Assembly (NCBI GenBank): GCA_035651155.1
Contig: DASRGG010000005.1
Coordinates: forward strand, 62,001 to 126,000
Direction: 5' to 3'
Source of the DNA: CF-39 sp035651155
GTDB taxonomy: Bacteria > Chloroflexota > Limnocylindria > P2-11E
Length of the DNA: 64,000 bases
This document shows, one piece after another, positions 52,399-60,699 of the stretch. The position numbers and the translations under genes were made by a program. The notes below the pieces were generated by a model. That model had not been told where the DNA came from, ran no database searches, and was given only the letters and a program-made list of their open reading frames with translations. Each line of letters opens with the position of its first letter. Position 1 is the stretch's first letter.

Positions 52399-52440
52399 CT
52401 GCTCAGCGACTTTGACAAGGGAATCTGCTCAGAGACTTTG
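52399..52440. repeat. Two 16-bp near-identical direct repeats at the edge of a transposase remnant
   Basis: CTGCTCAGCGACTTTG at 52399-52414 and CTGCTCAGAGACTTTG at 52425-52440 differ in one base with 26-nt spacing. They end at the start of the transposase fragment, so they may be the transposase-binding end of an insertion sequence. Confidence 0.5.
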
Positions 52441-52913
52441 TGAGTGCCCCAGGGGAGGGAAAGGACGCAGTCGTCATGCAGGAGGTCAAGCGCGAAGCGA
52501 TCATCCGGCGGATCCTCGCGGGCAAGCTCGACGTCACAGAAGCAGCGCTGCTGCTTGGGCTTTCCGAGCGGCAGATCTGGCGTCTCAAATCCCGCTTCCT
52601 CGCTGGTCCCGGCGGTCTCGCTCACGGCAACCGCGGCCACGCACCGGTCAACCGCATCGATCCCACGCGTGCGGCCCGCATCGTGTCCCTCGCCAAAGGG
52701 GCCTACGTCGGGATCAATGACAGCCAAGTCACCGATCTCCTCACCAGCCGCGAGGCGTTCAGCGATCCGATGCGCCGACACGACGAACAACGGAGGCTCG
52801 GTAACACCATCACCCCCGCACCGCGCCAAGGTGCGCTTCGAGGCAACGAAGAACGACGTCGTAGGGATCGTCGGGCGTTCCATAGACCTGCCACGTGCCA
52901 CTCGGGAGACTGA
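52440..52913 (+). pseudogene. Truncated insertion-sequence transposase (N-terminal HTH part)
   Basis: The first ~105 residues match the N-terminus of ISNCY/integrase-type transposases: AIIRRILAGKLDVTEAALLLGLSERQIWRLKSRFLAGPGGLAHGNRGHAPVNR, a helix-turn-helix followed by the GNRG linker, then IVSLAKGAYVGINDSQVTDLL. After LTSREAF the sequence becomes unrelated and Arg-rich, and the DDE catalytic domain is missing. The start may be GTG 52440 or ATG 52476. The remnant lies in the block between purQ and purS and overlaps the 3' end of the lipoprotein gene on the other strand. Confidence 0.7.
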
Positions 52914-53310
52914 ATTCGGTCGTGACGTGAACCGGCACGGTCTTCGATCGGTACTGCGTTCCCGTTCGGCCGTCAGCGAACGTGACCGCGGCTTCATCGT
53001 GAGCCGCGACGGTCCACCAGTCCGTGATGAACGTCACCGAGGAGTTCGAACGAGCCCGCTCAGGTGCAGGGGTGATGATGCGGATCATCGCGTCCGGCGA
53101 CCGCAGCGCGTAGTCAGGAGCTCCGGGTGGGTATGACGAGCCGGTCCACCCAGGCGGCGCGCAACTGTTCACGGCCGCGAGGGTGTCGGTGCCGCGACGC
53201 GTTGGATTCACGGGCGTCGGATTCGGGGCCGAACAGGATGTCGCGCCGATGGCACTGATCACGAGCGCGGCAAGACCGCACCTGATGCGTCCCGTCGCGT
53301 TCCAGGACAT
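52810..53310 (-). CDS. Probable lipoprotein of unknown function
   Basis: A 166-residue protein with an N-terminal signal (RCGLAALVISAIGATSCS) ending in a lipobox-like ATSC. The mature part includes SCAPPGWTG and SLPSGTWQVYGTPDDPYD; no enzymatic motif is visible. Some features of sequence style (short, Pro/Thr-rich, single Cys pair) resemble the other secreted protein of this inserted block. It ends 12 nt before the purS stop, in the same direction, so it could be read from the purine operon. Confidence 0.55.
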   Translation of the reverse strand: MSWNATGRIRCGLAALVISAIGATSCSAPNPTPVNPTRRGTDTLAAVNSCAPPGWTGSSYPPGAPDYALRSPDAMIRIITPAPERARSNSSVTFITDWWTVAAHDEAAVTFADGRTGTQYRSKTVPVHVTTEFSLPSGTWQVYGTPDDPYDVVLRCLEAHLGAVRG

Positions 53311-53322
53311 TCTCGACGGCCT

Positions 53323-53586
53323 CTATCGGTAGACCGTTTCGACCGTCGTGAGCTCGTACGTGTAGTCCTCGATCACCGGGTTCGCGAGGAGCTCGCTGCC
53401 CATGAGCGCCACGGCCTCGCGCGCGGCGCCCTCGTCGGAAGCGTCGAAGGTCACGACGATCTCCTTGCCGGTGCGCACGCTGGACACGTCGAGCCCGAGC
53501 GACCGCAGCGCGCCCCGGGCGGCGTCGCCCTGCGGGTCGCGCACCTCGGGCTTGGTCCGCACGTGGATCGTGGCGACGAACCTCAC
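53323..53586 (-). CDS. purS: FGAM synthase subunit PurS
   Basis: An 87-residue small subunit that links PurQ and PurL. The pattern ATIHVRTKPEVRDPQGDAARGALRSLGLDVSSVRTGKEI is a clear PurS: start strand, DPQG turn and LG(F/L)-x-V-x-VR-x-GK. The start GTG 53586 overlaps the purC stop as GTGA. It is the last gene before the inserted block, and its partner purQ lies 2.1 kb downstream. Confidence 0.93.
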   Translation of the reverse strand: MRFVATIHVRTKPEVRDPQGDAARGALRSLGLDVSSVRTGKEIVVTFDASDEGAAREAVALMGSELLANPVIEDYTYELTTVETVYR

Positions 53587-54470
53587 GGCAGCTTCTCTCC
53601 GGTGATGCGCTCGTAGCACTCGCGGTAGCGGTCGGCCGTCCCGCTGACGACGTCGTCGGGGAGCTCGGGCGCGGGCGGCTCCCTGTTCCATCCCGAGAGC
53701 GTCAGGAAGTCGCGCACGTACTGCTTGTCGTAGGAGGGCGGCGAGCCGCCCGGTGTGTACGTCGACGCCTCCCAGTAGCGCGAGGAATCGGGCGTGAGCG
53801 CCTCGTCGATGAGCGTGAGCTTGCCGTCGTAGAAGCCGAACTCGAACTTCGTGTCCGCGAGGATCAGGCCGCGGCCGAGCGCGTACGCGTGCGCGAAGCG
53901 GTAGAGCGCGAGGGTCGCCTGCTCGAGCTCCCTCGCGAGATCGGTGCCGACCATCGCGGCGAGCTGCGCGCGGCTGATGTTCTCGTCGTGCCCGGTGGTC
54001 GCCTTCGTCGCGGGCGTGAAGATCGGATCCGCGAGGCGCTCCGACTCGATGAGGCCCGGCGGCAGCGGCTCTCCCGCCACGGTGCCGAGCGCCTTGTACT
54101 CCGTCCACGCGGATCCAGAGATGTACCCGCGCGCGACGCACTCGATGTCCACGCGCTCGCAGCGCTTCACGAGCACCGCGCGCTGCGCGAGCTCCTTGCG
54201 CTCGCGGAAGGCCGGCGGGAAGCGGCGGATATCCGTCGACACGAGGTGGTTCGGCACGATGTGCGCGGTCTTCCGGAACCAGAAGCTGGAGAGCCGCGTG
54301 AGGACGCGGCCCTTGTCCGGGATCGGCGTCGGCAGAACGGCGTCGAACGCCGACAGCCGATCGCTCGCGACGATGACGAGGCGATCGCCGCCGGCCTCGT
54401 ACACGTCGCGGACCTTGCCGCGCCGCCAGAGGGACGCGCCGGGGACGTCGGTCTGGACGATCGTGCTCAC
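53583..54470 (-). CDS. purC: SAICAR synthase
   Basis: A 295-residue ligase joining CAIR and aspartate with ATP. Landmarks are RRGKVRDVYEAGGDRLVIVASDRLSAFD (ATP loop), RCERVDIECVARGYISGSAW, and LILADTKFEFGFYDGKLTLIDEALTPDSSRYW. The start GTG 54470 overlaps the purB stop (GTGA); its stop overlaps the purS start. Length fits the family's longer (about 295-residue) form. Confidence 0.95.
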   Translation of the reverse strand: MSTIVQTDVPGASLWRRGKVRDVYEAGGDRLVIVASDRLSAFDAVLPTPIPDKGRVLTRLSSFWFRKTAHIVPNHLVSTDIRRFPPAFRERKELAQRAVLVKRCERVDIECVARGYISGSAWTEYKALGTVAGEPLPPGLIESERLADPIFTPATKATTGHDENISRAQLAAMVGTDLARELEQATLALYRFAHAYALGRGLILADTKFEFGFYDGKLTLIDEALTPDSSRYWEASTYTPGGSPPSYDKQYVRDFLTLSGWNREPPAPELPDDVVSGTADRYRECYERITGEKLP

Positions 54471-55870
54471 TCGGGAAGTACCCCCTTCAGCTTCTCTCTC
54501 CATAGCGCGGTGACCGAGCGGGCGACCTCGGGCGCGATGCCCAGGTAGTCCTCCGGGCGCTCGAGCGTGCGCCGCTCGGCCGGCGTGAGCTTCTTCAGGA
54601 ACGCGCGCACGTCGATGTCCTGCGCCGCGACCTCGAGCACCGTGCGCCCGCCGCGCTCGGCCTCGAGCGTGAGCTTGCGCACCGCCTCGTGCGCGTCGGG
54701 GTGCCCGTACTTCGCGAGCAGGACGTACAGCGGCTCCGCGACGATCGCGCCGCGCGACATCGCGAGGTTCGCCTTCAGGCGGTCGCGGTCGACGCGCATG
54801 TTCTCGAGCGACGAGGTGAGCCGTCCCGCGGCATAGGCCGTCGCCGCGAGGATCTCGCCCAGGAACCGCTGCGACGCGGAGTTCGTGAGGTCCCGCTGGT
54901 GCTCGCTGATCTGGTCCATGTACGTGGTGAGCACGCGCGGCGCCATCGCCTTCCAGATCGACTTCACGTTCTCGAAGGAGACCGGATTGCGCTTGTGCGG
55001 CATGGTCGAGGATCCGACCTGGTCGGCCGAGAAGGACTCGGCGACCTCGCCGATCTCGGTCCGCTGGAGGTGGCGCATGTCGTCGGCCATGTTCGCCATC
55101 ACGCCGAGCGCCGTGACGCACGCGTGCGCCAGATCGGTCCACGGCTCGGGCTCGACGATCTGCGACGACATCGGCCGGGGGTCGAGGCCGAGGGACCTGA
55201 GGAATCGCTTCTCCAGCGCGCGGGGGCTCGTCGACGCGACGAGGCCCATCGCGTTGTACGCGCCGACCGCGCCCGAGAGCTTCCCGGGCAGGCGGCGCGC
55301 GACGGCCGCGAGCGCCTGCGTGCGGTCACCCAGCCGGGAGACGTACTGCGCCATCGCGAAGCCGAAGGTGATCGGCTCGGCGTGGCGGCCGTGCGTGCGT
55401 CCGATCTGGGGCGTCTCGGCCTCCGCCTCGGCGATCGCGATGCAGCGCGCGACGAGCCGCGCGAGGGCCGGCACGAGGACGTGGTCCACGCACTCGCGAT
55501 AGCGGAGCGCGTTCGCGGTGTCGACGATGTCGTACGAGGTCGCTCCGAGGTGGACGTACCGCTTCGCCTCGTCGGAGACGCGCGCGCGGATCACGTTCAC
55601 CAGCGCGCGCACGTCGTGCCGCGTCTTCGACTCCTCGTCGGCGACCTCCTGCGGCGTGACCTGGTCCGCGCCCCGCGCGATCTCGTCGGCGAGCGCGTGG
55701 TCGATGATCTTCGCGTCGGCCATCGCGAGCGCGAGCGCGCCTTCGACGCGCGCCTGGTAGCGGATGACGGCGGCCGCCGAGAGATACGGTCCGAGCTCCT
55801 TCTGGAGCTTCGCGTCGCCGCCGACGAAGCGGTAGTCGATCGGGCTGATCGCGTCCCAGCGGCCGTTCAT
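54467..55870 (-). CDS. purB: Adenylosuccinate lyase
   Basis: A 467-residue member of the fumarase/aspartase superfamily acting on SAICAR and adenylosuccinate. The signature SSTMPHKRNP is present at about residue 285, TSYDIVDTANALR lies near 115 and QIGRTHGRHAEPITFG (catalytic histidine) near 160. The start ATG 55870 overlaps the stop of the 36-codon ORF as ATGA; the stop overlaps purC. Both overlaps suggest one translation unit. Confidence 0.95.
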   Translation of the reverse strand: MNGRWDAISPIDYRFVGGDAKLQKELGPYLSAAAVIRYQARVEGALALAMADAKIIDHALADEIARGADQVTPQEVADEESKTRHDVRALVNVIRARVSDEAKRYVHLGATSYDIVDTANALRYRECVDHVLVPALARLVARCIAIAEAEAETPQIGRTHGRHAEPITFGFAMAQYVSRLGDRTQALAAVARRLPGKLSGAVGAYNAMGLVASTSPRALEKRFLRSLGLDPRPMSSQIVEPEPWTDLAHACVTALGVMANMADDMRHLQRTEIGEVAESFSADQVGSSTMPHKRNPVSFENVKSIWKAMAPRVLTTYMDQISEHQRDLTNSASQRFLGEILAATAYAAGRLTSSLENMRVDRDRLKANLAMSRGAIVAEPLYVLLAKYGHPDAHEAVRKLTLEAERGGRTVLEVAAQDIDVRAFLKKLTPAERRTLERPEDYLGIAPEVARSVTALWREKLKGVLPE

Positions 55871-55977
55871 GCTTTTCGCACTCGTCTCCGCCCGCTTCGC
55901 GGCGTCGCCTCGTCGCGACGCTCCGCTCTGGCGGACTCGCTCGTCGCGGCAAAGCCGCTCCTCGCTCGATTTTTCAT
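55867..55977 (-). CDS. 36-residue basic ORF bridging purE and purB
   Basis: The reading frame begins with an ATG sharing four bases with the purE stop (ATGA, 55974-55977) and ends with a TGA sharing four bases with the purB start (ATGA, 55867-55870). The peptide is rich in Arg and Ser (MKNRARSGFAATSESARAER and so on) without recognisable domain. The same DNA has several self-pairing blocks (GCGGCTTTGCCGC, CCGCCAGAGCGG, CCGCGAAGCGG), so it may be an intergenic repeat element read by chance. Overlap at both ends is the main reason to record it as coding. Confidence 0.4.
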   Translation of the reverse strand: MKNRARSGFAATSESARAERRDEATPRSGRRRVRKA

Positions 55978-56453
55978 CCGGCGAGCACCTTCGCCGCCAT
56001 GCCCTCGCGGAGCATCTTCACGCGGCCGGCGAGCGCGTCGTCCGCGACCGCGAGGATCTCCGCCGCGAGGATGCCGGCGTTCGCCGCGCCGGCGTCGCCG
56101 AGCGCGACCGTCGCGACGGGGATGCCGCGCGGCATCTGCACGATCGAGAGCAGCGCGTCGAGCCCGTTGGCGACGGCGTTCGGCGCGACGAGCGGCACTC
56201 CGATCACCGGTCGCGTCGTGAGCGACGCGACGACGCCCGGCAGATGCGCCGCGGCGCCGGCGCCGGCGATGAACACGCGGACGCCGCGCTTCTCCGATCC
56301 GGCGACCCAGTCGCGGAGCGCGTCCGGCGTCCGGTGCGCCGAGAGGACCCGCACCTCCGTCTCGACGCCGAGGCCGCGCAGCGTCTCCTCGGCGTTCTTC
56401 ATCACCGGCTCGTCCGACCGGCTGCCCATCACGATCCCCACGAGCAGTCTCAC
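55974..56453 (-). CDS. purE: N5-carboxyaminoimidazole ribonucleotide mutase
   Basis: A 159-residue class I PurE. The sequence GIVMGSRSDEPVMKNAEETL, VRVLSAHRTPDAL (catalytic histidine) and VFIAGAGAAAHLPGVVAS are all diagnostic. It needs PurK to make N5-CAIR; purK is not in this window. The start GTG 56453 overlaps the purD stop as GTGA. Confidence 0.95.
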   Translation of the reverse strand: MRLLVGIVMGSRSDEPVMKNAEETLRGLGVETEVRVLSAHRTPDALRDWVAGSEKRGVRVFIAGAGAAAHLPGVVASLTTRPVIGVPLVAPNAVANGLDALLSIVQMPRGIPVATVALGDAGAANAGILAAEILAVADDALAGRVKMLREGMAAKVLAG

Positions 56454-57820
56454 GCGACAACCACCTCACCCCGCGCGATGTCCGAACGATAGAACTTGCT
56501 CTCGAAGGTCACGCGCTCGGCGCCGGCGTAGGCCTTCTCGTGAGCCTCCGCGACGGTCGCGCCGCCGGCGACGATGTGGATCGCGCGGCCGCCGGCCGTC
56601 GCGAATCCGCCGTCGGGCAGCGGGCGCGTCGCTCCGTGGAACGCGTACACGCCCTCGGGCAAGCGGTCGAGCCCCTCGACGCGTTCGCCGATCTTTGGCA
56701 CGGCCGGATAGCCCTTCGCGCACAGCACCACGTCGACGTACGCGCGCTGGCTGAAGCGAAGGGGATGCTCGCGCACGTATTCCGCGAGCCGACCCTCCCC
56801 CAGCGCGACCATGAGCTTCGCGAAATCCCCGCCGAGGCGCGGCAGCGTGACCTCGGCCTCCGGATCGCCGAAGCGCGCGTTGTACTCGAGCACCTTGTAC
56901 CCGTCGCGCGTGCGCATGAGGCCGGCGAAGATGACGCCGCGATACGGGATGCCGCGCGCGACGAGCGCCCGAGCGATCGGCGCGATCGTCTCCTCCGCGA
57001 CACGCTGCGCGTCCTCGTCGGTCAGCACGCTGGTCGGCGAGATCGCGCCCATTCCGCCGGTGTTCGGGCCGGTATCGCCCTCGCCGACGCGCTTGTGGTC
57101 GCGCGCCGGGGGGAGCGCGACGACGGTCTCGCCGTCCACGAGCGCCTGGAGGCTCGCCTCCTCACCCTCGAGCACCTCTTCGAAGACCACCGCGCCGCTG
57201 TTGGTCGGCGGCGTGCCGATCGCGACGCGCGCCTCCTCGACGGTGTGGCACACGGTCACGCCTTTGCCGGCCGCGAGGCCGTCGGCCTTCACCACGAGCG
57301 GCATGCTCCACCGCGCGAGAGCCGCGCGCGCGTCGTCCGCGGTGCGGAAGGATTCCCAGCGCGCCGTCGCGACGCCGGTCTCGGCCATGAGCTGCTTCGC
57401 GAAGGTCTTGCTCCATTCGATCTTCCCGGCCTCGCGCGACGGGGCGACGGTCGCGACGCTCGCGCGGCGCAGGTGATCGCCGACGCCCTCGGCGACGAGC
57501 TCGTCCGGTCCGACGATGGCGAGGTCGATGTGCGAGGCGGCGAGGTGCTGCTGGAGACGTCCCGCGTCGCGGACCGGGAAGTCGAGCACGCGCGTGAACA
57601 GCGCCATGCCCGCGTTGCCGGGCACGACGTCGATCGTGGCGACGCTGTCGCATCGCGCCAGCCGCCACGCGATCGCGTACTCGCGGCCGCCGCCGCCGAG
57701 GACGAGGCAGTTGAGACCAGGCGCGCCGCCGGATCGTCCGGGGCTGCGATTCGCGCGCTGCTCGCGGATGATCCGCTGCACGCGCTCGCCGTCGCTCAAG
57801 AAGTCCTTTATCGCGCGCAT
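56450..57820 (-). CDS. purD: Phosphoribosylamine-glycine ligase
   Basis: A 456-residue ATP-grasp ligase making GAR. The N-terminal strand LNCLVLGGGGREYAIAWRL starts at about residue 36, with tyrosine where the family usually has histidine (REHA). The ATP-grasp region includes PLVVKADGLAAGKGVTVCHT, GEEASLQALVDGETVVALP and LEYNARFGDPEAEVTLPRL. An unusual 35-residue extension (RAIKDFLSDGERVQRIIREQ) precedes the first strand; no standard start is available closer. Downstream overlap with purE. Confidence 0.92.
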   Translation of the reverse strand: MRAIKDFLSDGERVQRIIREQRANRSPGRSGGAPGLNCLVLGGGGREYAIAWRLARCDSVATIDVVPGNAGMALFTRVLDFPVRDAGRLQQHLAASHIDLAIVGPDELVAEGVGDHLRRASVATVAPSREAGKIEWSKTFAKQLMAETGVATARWESFRTADDARAALARWSMPLVVKADGLAAGKGVTVCHTVEEARVAIGTPPTNSGAVVFEEVLEGEEASLQALVDGETVVALPPARDHKRVGEGDTGPNTGGMGAISPTSVLTDEDAQRVAEETIAPIARALVARGIPYRGVIFAGLMRTRDGYKVLEYNARFGDPEAEVTLPRLGGDFAKLMVALGEGRLAEYVREHPLRFSQRAYVDVVLCAKGYPAVPKIGERVEGLDRLPEGVYAFHGATRPLPDGGFATAGGRAIHIVAGGATVAEAHEKAYAGAERVTFESKFYRSDIARGEVVVA

Positions 57821-57830
57821 GCCTGTTCCT

Positions 57831-57871
57831 CCGCGCAGCGGCGTCGGCCTGGCGCCGGGGCCGCTGCGCGG
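57831..57871 (-). promoter_or_regulatory. 12-bp perfect inverted repeat between guaA and purD
   Basis: CCGCGCAGCGGC (57831-57842) and GCCGCTGCGCGG (57860-57871) pair perfectly around a 17-nt loop. It fills most of the 67-nt gap between guaA and purD and ends 11 nt upstream of the purD start. No T run follows. It could be an attenuator, an RNA processing stem or part of a terminator. Confidence 0.5.
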
Positions 57872-57887
57872 ACACCCGTCATGCGGC

Positions 57888-59489
57888 TCACTCCCACTCG
57901 ATCGTCGCCGGCGGCTTGCTCGAGACGTCGTACACCACGCGGTTCACCTCGGGGATCTCGTTCACGATCCGCGCGCTGATGCGCGCGAGCACGTCGTACG
58001 GGATGCGCGCCCAGTCGGCGGTCATGTAGTCCTCGGTGGTGACGGCGCGCAGCGCGACGAGCCAGCCGTACGTGCGGAAGTCGCCCATCACGCCGACGCT
58101 CCGCACGGGCGTGAGCACCGCGAACGCCTGCGCGACGGTGCGGTAGAGATCCGCCGCGCGCAGCTCCTCGAGGAAGATCGCGTCCGCCTTGCGCAGCACG
58201 TCGAGGCGGTCCTTCGTGATCGCGCCGATGACGCGGACGGCGAGGCCGGGACCGGGGAACGGGTGGCGCCAGAGGATGTCCTCCGGGATGCCGAGCTCGG
58301 CGCCGACGCGGCGCACCTCGTCCTTGAACAGGCGCCGCAGCGGCTCGACGACGGCGAGGTCCATCACCTCGGGCAGGCCGCCGACGTTGTGGTGCGTCTT
58401 GATGCGCGCGCTCGTCTTCGAATCGCGGCTCTTCGACTCGATGACATCCGGATAGATCGTCCCCTGCACGAGGAGGGCTTTGCCCGCTCCCGCGCCGACG
58501 AGGCCGATCTTCTTCGCCTGCTCCTCGAAGCTGCGGATGAACTCCTCGCCGATGATGGTGCGCTTCCGCTCCGGGTCCTCGACGTCCCGGAGCTTCGCGA
58601 GGAACCGCTCGGACGCGTCGACGTGCACGAGGCGCAGCCGCGGGCCGAACGTGGCGACGACCTGCTCGGCCTCGCCCGCGCGCAGCAGACCGTGATCGAT
58701 GAAGACGCAGGTGAGGCGGTCGCCGATCGCCTTCGCGACCAGCGCGGCGGCGACCGCCGAGTCGACGCCGCCGGAGAGCGCGCAGATCGCGCGCCCATCG
58801 CCGATGGCGCGGCGCAATTCCGCGACCGCCTCCTCGACGAACGCGGCCGGCGTCCAGTCGCCCTCGCAGCCGCAGACGCGGTAGAGGAAGTTGCGCAGCA
58901 CCTCGGAGCCGCGCGGCGTGTGCATGACCTCGGGGTGGAACTGCACCGCGAAGCGGTTCCGTCCGTCGCTCATCGCGGCGAGCGGAAGGCGGTCGGTGCT
59001 CGCGACGCCGTGGAATCCGGTGGGCAGGCGCTTCACCGTGTCGCCGTGGCTCATCCACGCGCGCTCGCTCTGGCCGAGCCCCTCGAAGAGTCCGGACGCG
59101 TCGCCGATCGTGACCGTCGCGGGGCCGTACTCGCGCTTCCCTTCCGGCGCGACCTCGCCGCCGAGCACGTGCGCCATGAGGTGCATGCCGTAGCAGATGC
59201 CGAGCACCGGGAAGCGGCCGTCGAGGATGGCCGGCTCGATGCCCGGCGCGTCCTTCTCGTACACCGACGCGGGCCCGCCGGAGAGGATCACGCCGACGAC
59301 GCCGCGGCGCGCGAGCTCGCCGGCGGTCACGTCGTGAGGGAAGATCTCGCAGTACACGCGCGACTCACGCACGCGGCGCGCGATGAGCTGGGTGTACTGG
59401 CTTCCGTAGTCGAGGATCGCGAGGGTCTGGCGCCGCTGCTGGGCGGACTCCCCCTCCGTGCGGTGGAGGCGGGCGTCCGGCGCGCTCAC
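57888..59489 (-). CDS. guaA: GMP synthase (glutamine-hydrolysing)
   Basis: A 533-residue two-domain enzyme converting XMP to GMP. The glutaminase half has Cys99 (VLGICYGMHLMAHVLGG) and a histidine/glutamate pair in AVQFHPEVMHT. The synthetase half has the PP-loop ALSGGVDSAVAAALV and the C-terminal dimerisation domain ending in ATIEWE, the usual end. The start is GTG 59489, 7 nt after the guaB stop. Confidence 0.96.
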   Translation of the reverse strand: MSAPDARLHRTEGESAQQRRQTLAILDYGSQYTQLIARRVRESRVYCEIFPHDVTAGELARRGVVGVILSGGPASVYEKDAPGIEPAILDGRFPVLGICYGMHLMAHVLGGEVAPEGKREYGPATVTIGDASGLFEGLGQSERAWMSHGDTVKRLPTGFHGVASTDRLPLAAMSDGRNRFAVQFHPEVMHTPRGSEVLRNFLYRVCGCEGDWTPAAFVEEAVAELRRAIGDGRAICALSGGVDSAVAAALVAKAIGDRLTCVFIDHGLLRAGEAEQVVATFGPRLRLVHVDASERFLAKLRDVEDPERKRTIIGEEFIRSFEEQAKKIGLVGAGAGKALLVQGTIYPDVIESKSRDSKTSARIKTHHNVGGLPEVMDLAVVEPLRRLFKDEVRRVGAELGIPEDILWRHPFPGPGLAVRVIGAITKDRLDVLRKADAIFLEELRAADLYRTVAQAFAVLTPVRSVGVMGDFRTYGWLVALRAVTTEDYMTADWARIPYDVLARISARIVNEIPEVNRVVYDVSSKPPATIEWE

Positions 59490-59496
59490 GTGTCGA

Positions 59497-60603
59497 TTAT
59501 CCGCTGGTCCGGACGCGGTAGTTGGGCGCCGCGACGGTGATCTGCACGTCGTGCGGATGCGATTCGCGCAGGCCGGCGCCGCTGATGCGGACGAAGCGCG
59601 CCTTCGTGCGCAGATCCTCGATGGTGGCGGCGCCGGTGTACTTCATCCCCGCGCGCAGGCCGCCGATGAGCTGGTGCACGAACGGCTCGAGCGGTCCGCG
59701 GGCGGCGACGCGCCCCTCGATCCCCTCGGGAACGACCTTGCTGAACTCCGCGACCTCGCCCTGGCCGTAGCGGTCGCGGCTCGTCTGCCTCGCCTCCATC
59801 GCTCCCAGCGAGCCCATGCCGCGGTACGACTTGAAGCGTCCTTCGGCCGTGTCGATGACGTCGCCGGGCGACTCGTCCACGCCGGCGAGCAGTCCGCCGA
59901 GCATCACGGTATGCGCGCCGGCGCCGATGGCCTTCGCGATGTCGCCGGATTCCTGGATCCCGCCGTCCGCGCAGATCGGTACACCGGATTTCGCGGCGGC
60001 CTCGGCGCACTCGAAGATGGCTGTGATCTGCGGCATGCCCGCACCGGCGACGACCCGCGTCGTGCAGATCGCCCCGGGTCCGACGCCGATCTTCACCGCG
60101 TCCGCGCCGGCGGCGATGAGCTCCTCGGTCCCCTGCGCGGTCACCACGTTCCCGGCCATGACCTGGACGCGGTGGCGCGCCTTCACCTTCTCGACCATGC
60201 GGATGACGCCGATGGCGTGCCCGTGCGCGATGTCCACGACGACGACGTCGACGCCCGCGGCGACCAGGGCCGCGACGCGCTCGTCCGCGTCGCCCCAGAC
60301 GCCGACCGCCGCGGCCACGCGCACGCCCGCGGCCTTGCATTCCTTCACCTGTGCGGCCTGCTCGTCGACGCTGAGGTTGCGGTGGAGCACGCCCATCCCG
60401 CCGAGACGGCCGAGCGCGATGGCCATCCGCGCCTCGGTGACCGTGTCCATCGCGGCCGAGAGGATCGGGATGTCGAGCGCGAGCTCGCGCGTCAGGAAGG
60501 TGCGGGTGGAGACCTGCGCGGGGAGGACATCGCTGCGAGCGGGAACGAGGAGGACGTCGTCGAAGGCAAGGCCTTCCGTTCCGAACTTCTCCTCAGGGGT
60601 CAA
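59497..60603 (-). CDS. guaB: IMP dehydrogenase without the CBS domain pair
   Basis: A 368-residue IMPDH. The TIM-barrel core is complete: GLAFDDVLLVPARSDVLP, PILSAAMDTVTEARMAIAL, GVGPGAICTTR (nucleophile Cys180), SYRGMGSLGAM and RYGQG (the flap Arg-Tyr). After GGMGVLHRNLSVDEQAAQVK the sequence goes straight to the barrel, so the usual ~120-residue CBS (Bateman) regulatory module is missing. This suggests less allosteric control by adenine or guanine nucleotides. The start is TTG 60603. Confidence 0.93.
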   Translation of the reverse strand: MTPEEKFGTEGLAFDDVLLVPARSDVLPAQVSTRTFLTRELALDIPILSAAMDTVTEARMAIALGRLGGMGVLHRNLSVDEQAAQVKECKAAGVRVAAAVGVWGDADERVAALVAAGVDVVVVDIAHGHAIGVIRMVEKVKARHRVQVMAGNVVTAQGTEELIAAGADAVKIGVGPGAICTTRVVAGAGMPQITAIFECAEAAAKSGVPICADGGIQESGDIAKAIGAGAHTVMLGGLLAGVDESPGDVIDTAEGRFKSYRGMGSLGAMEARQTSRDRYGQGEVAEFSKVVPEGIEGRVAARGPLEPFVHQLIGGLRAGMKYTGAATIEDLRTKARFVRISGAGLRESHPHDVQITVAAPNYRVRTSG

Positions 60604-60699
60604 TCCCGCGCCCTCACCCGGACCAGTCTACGGCGCATCGATCGAGAAGGGGCAGGGGGCAGAACGAGCGGCGCGGGAAGTAGCGAAAGGGCGAACGCG

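Noticed and set aside
52347..52997. Minus-strand 216-codon frame over the transposase remnant
   Set aside because: It overlaps both the recognisable transposase HTH and the lipoprotein gene and shows no family features.
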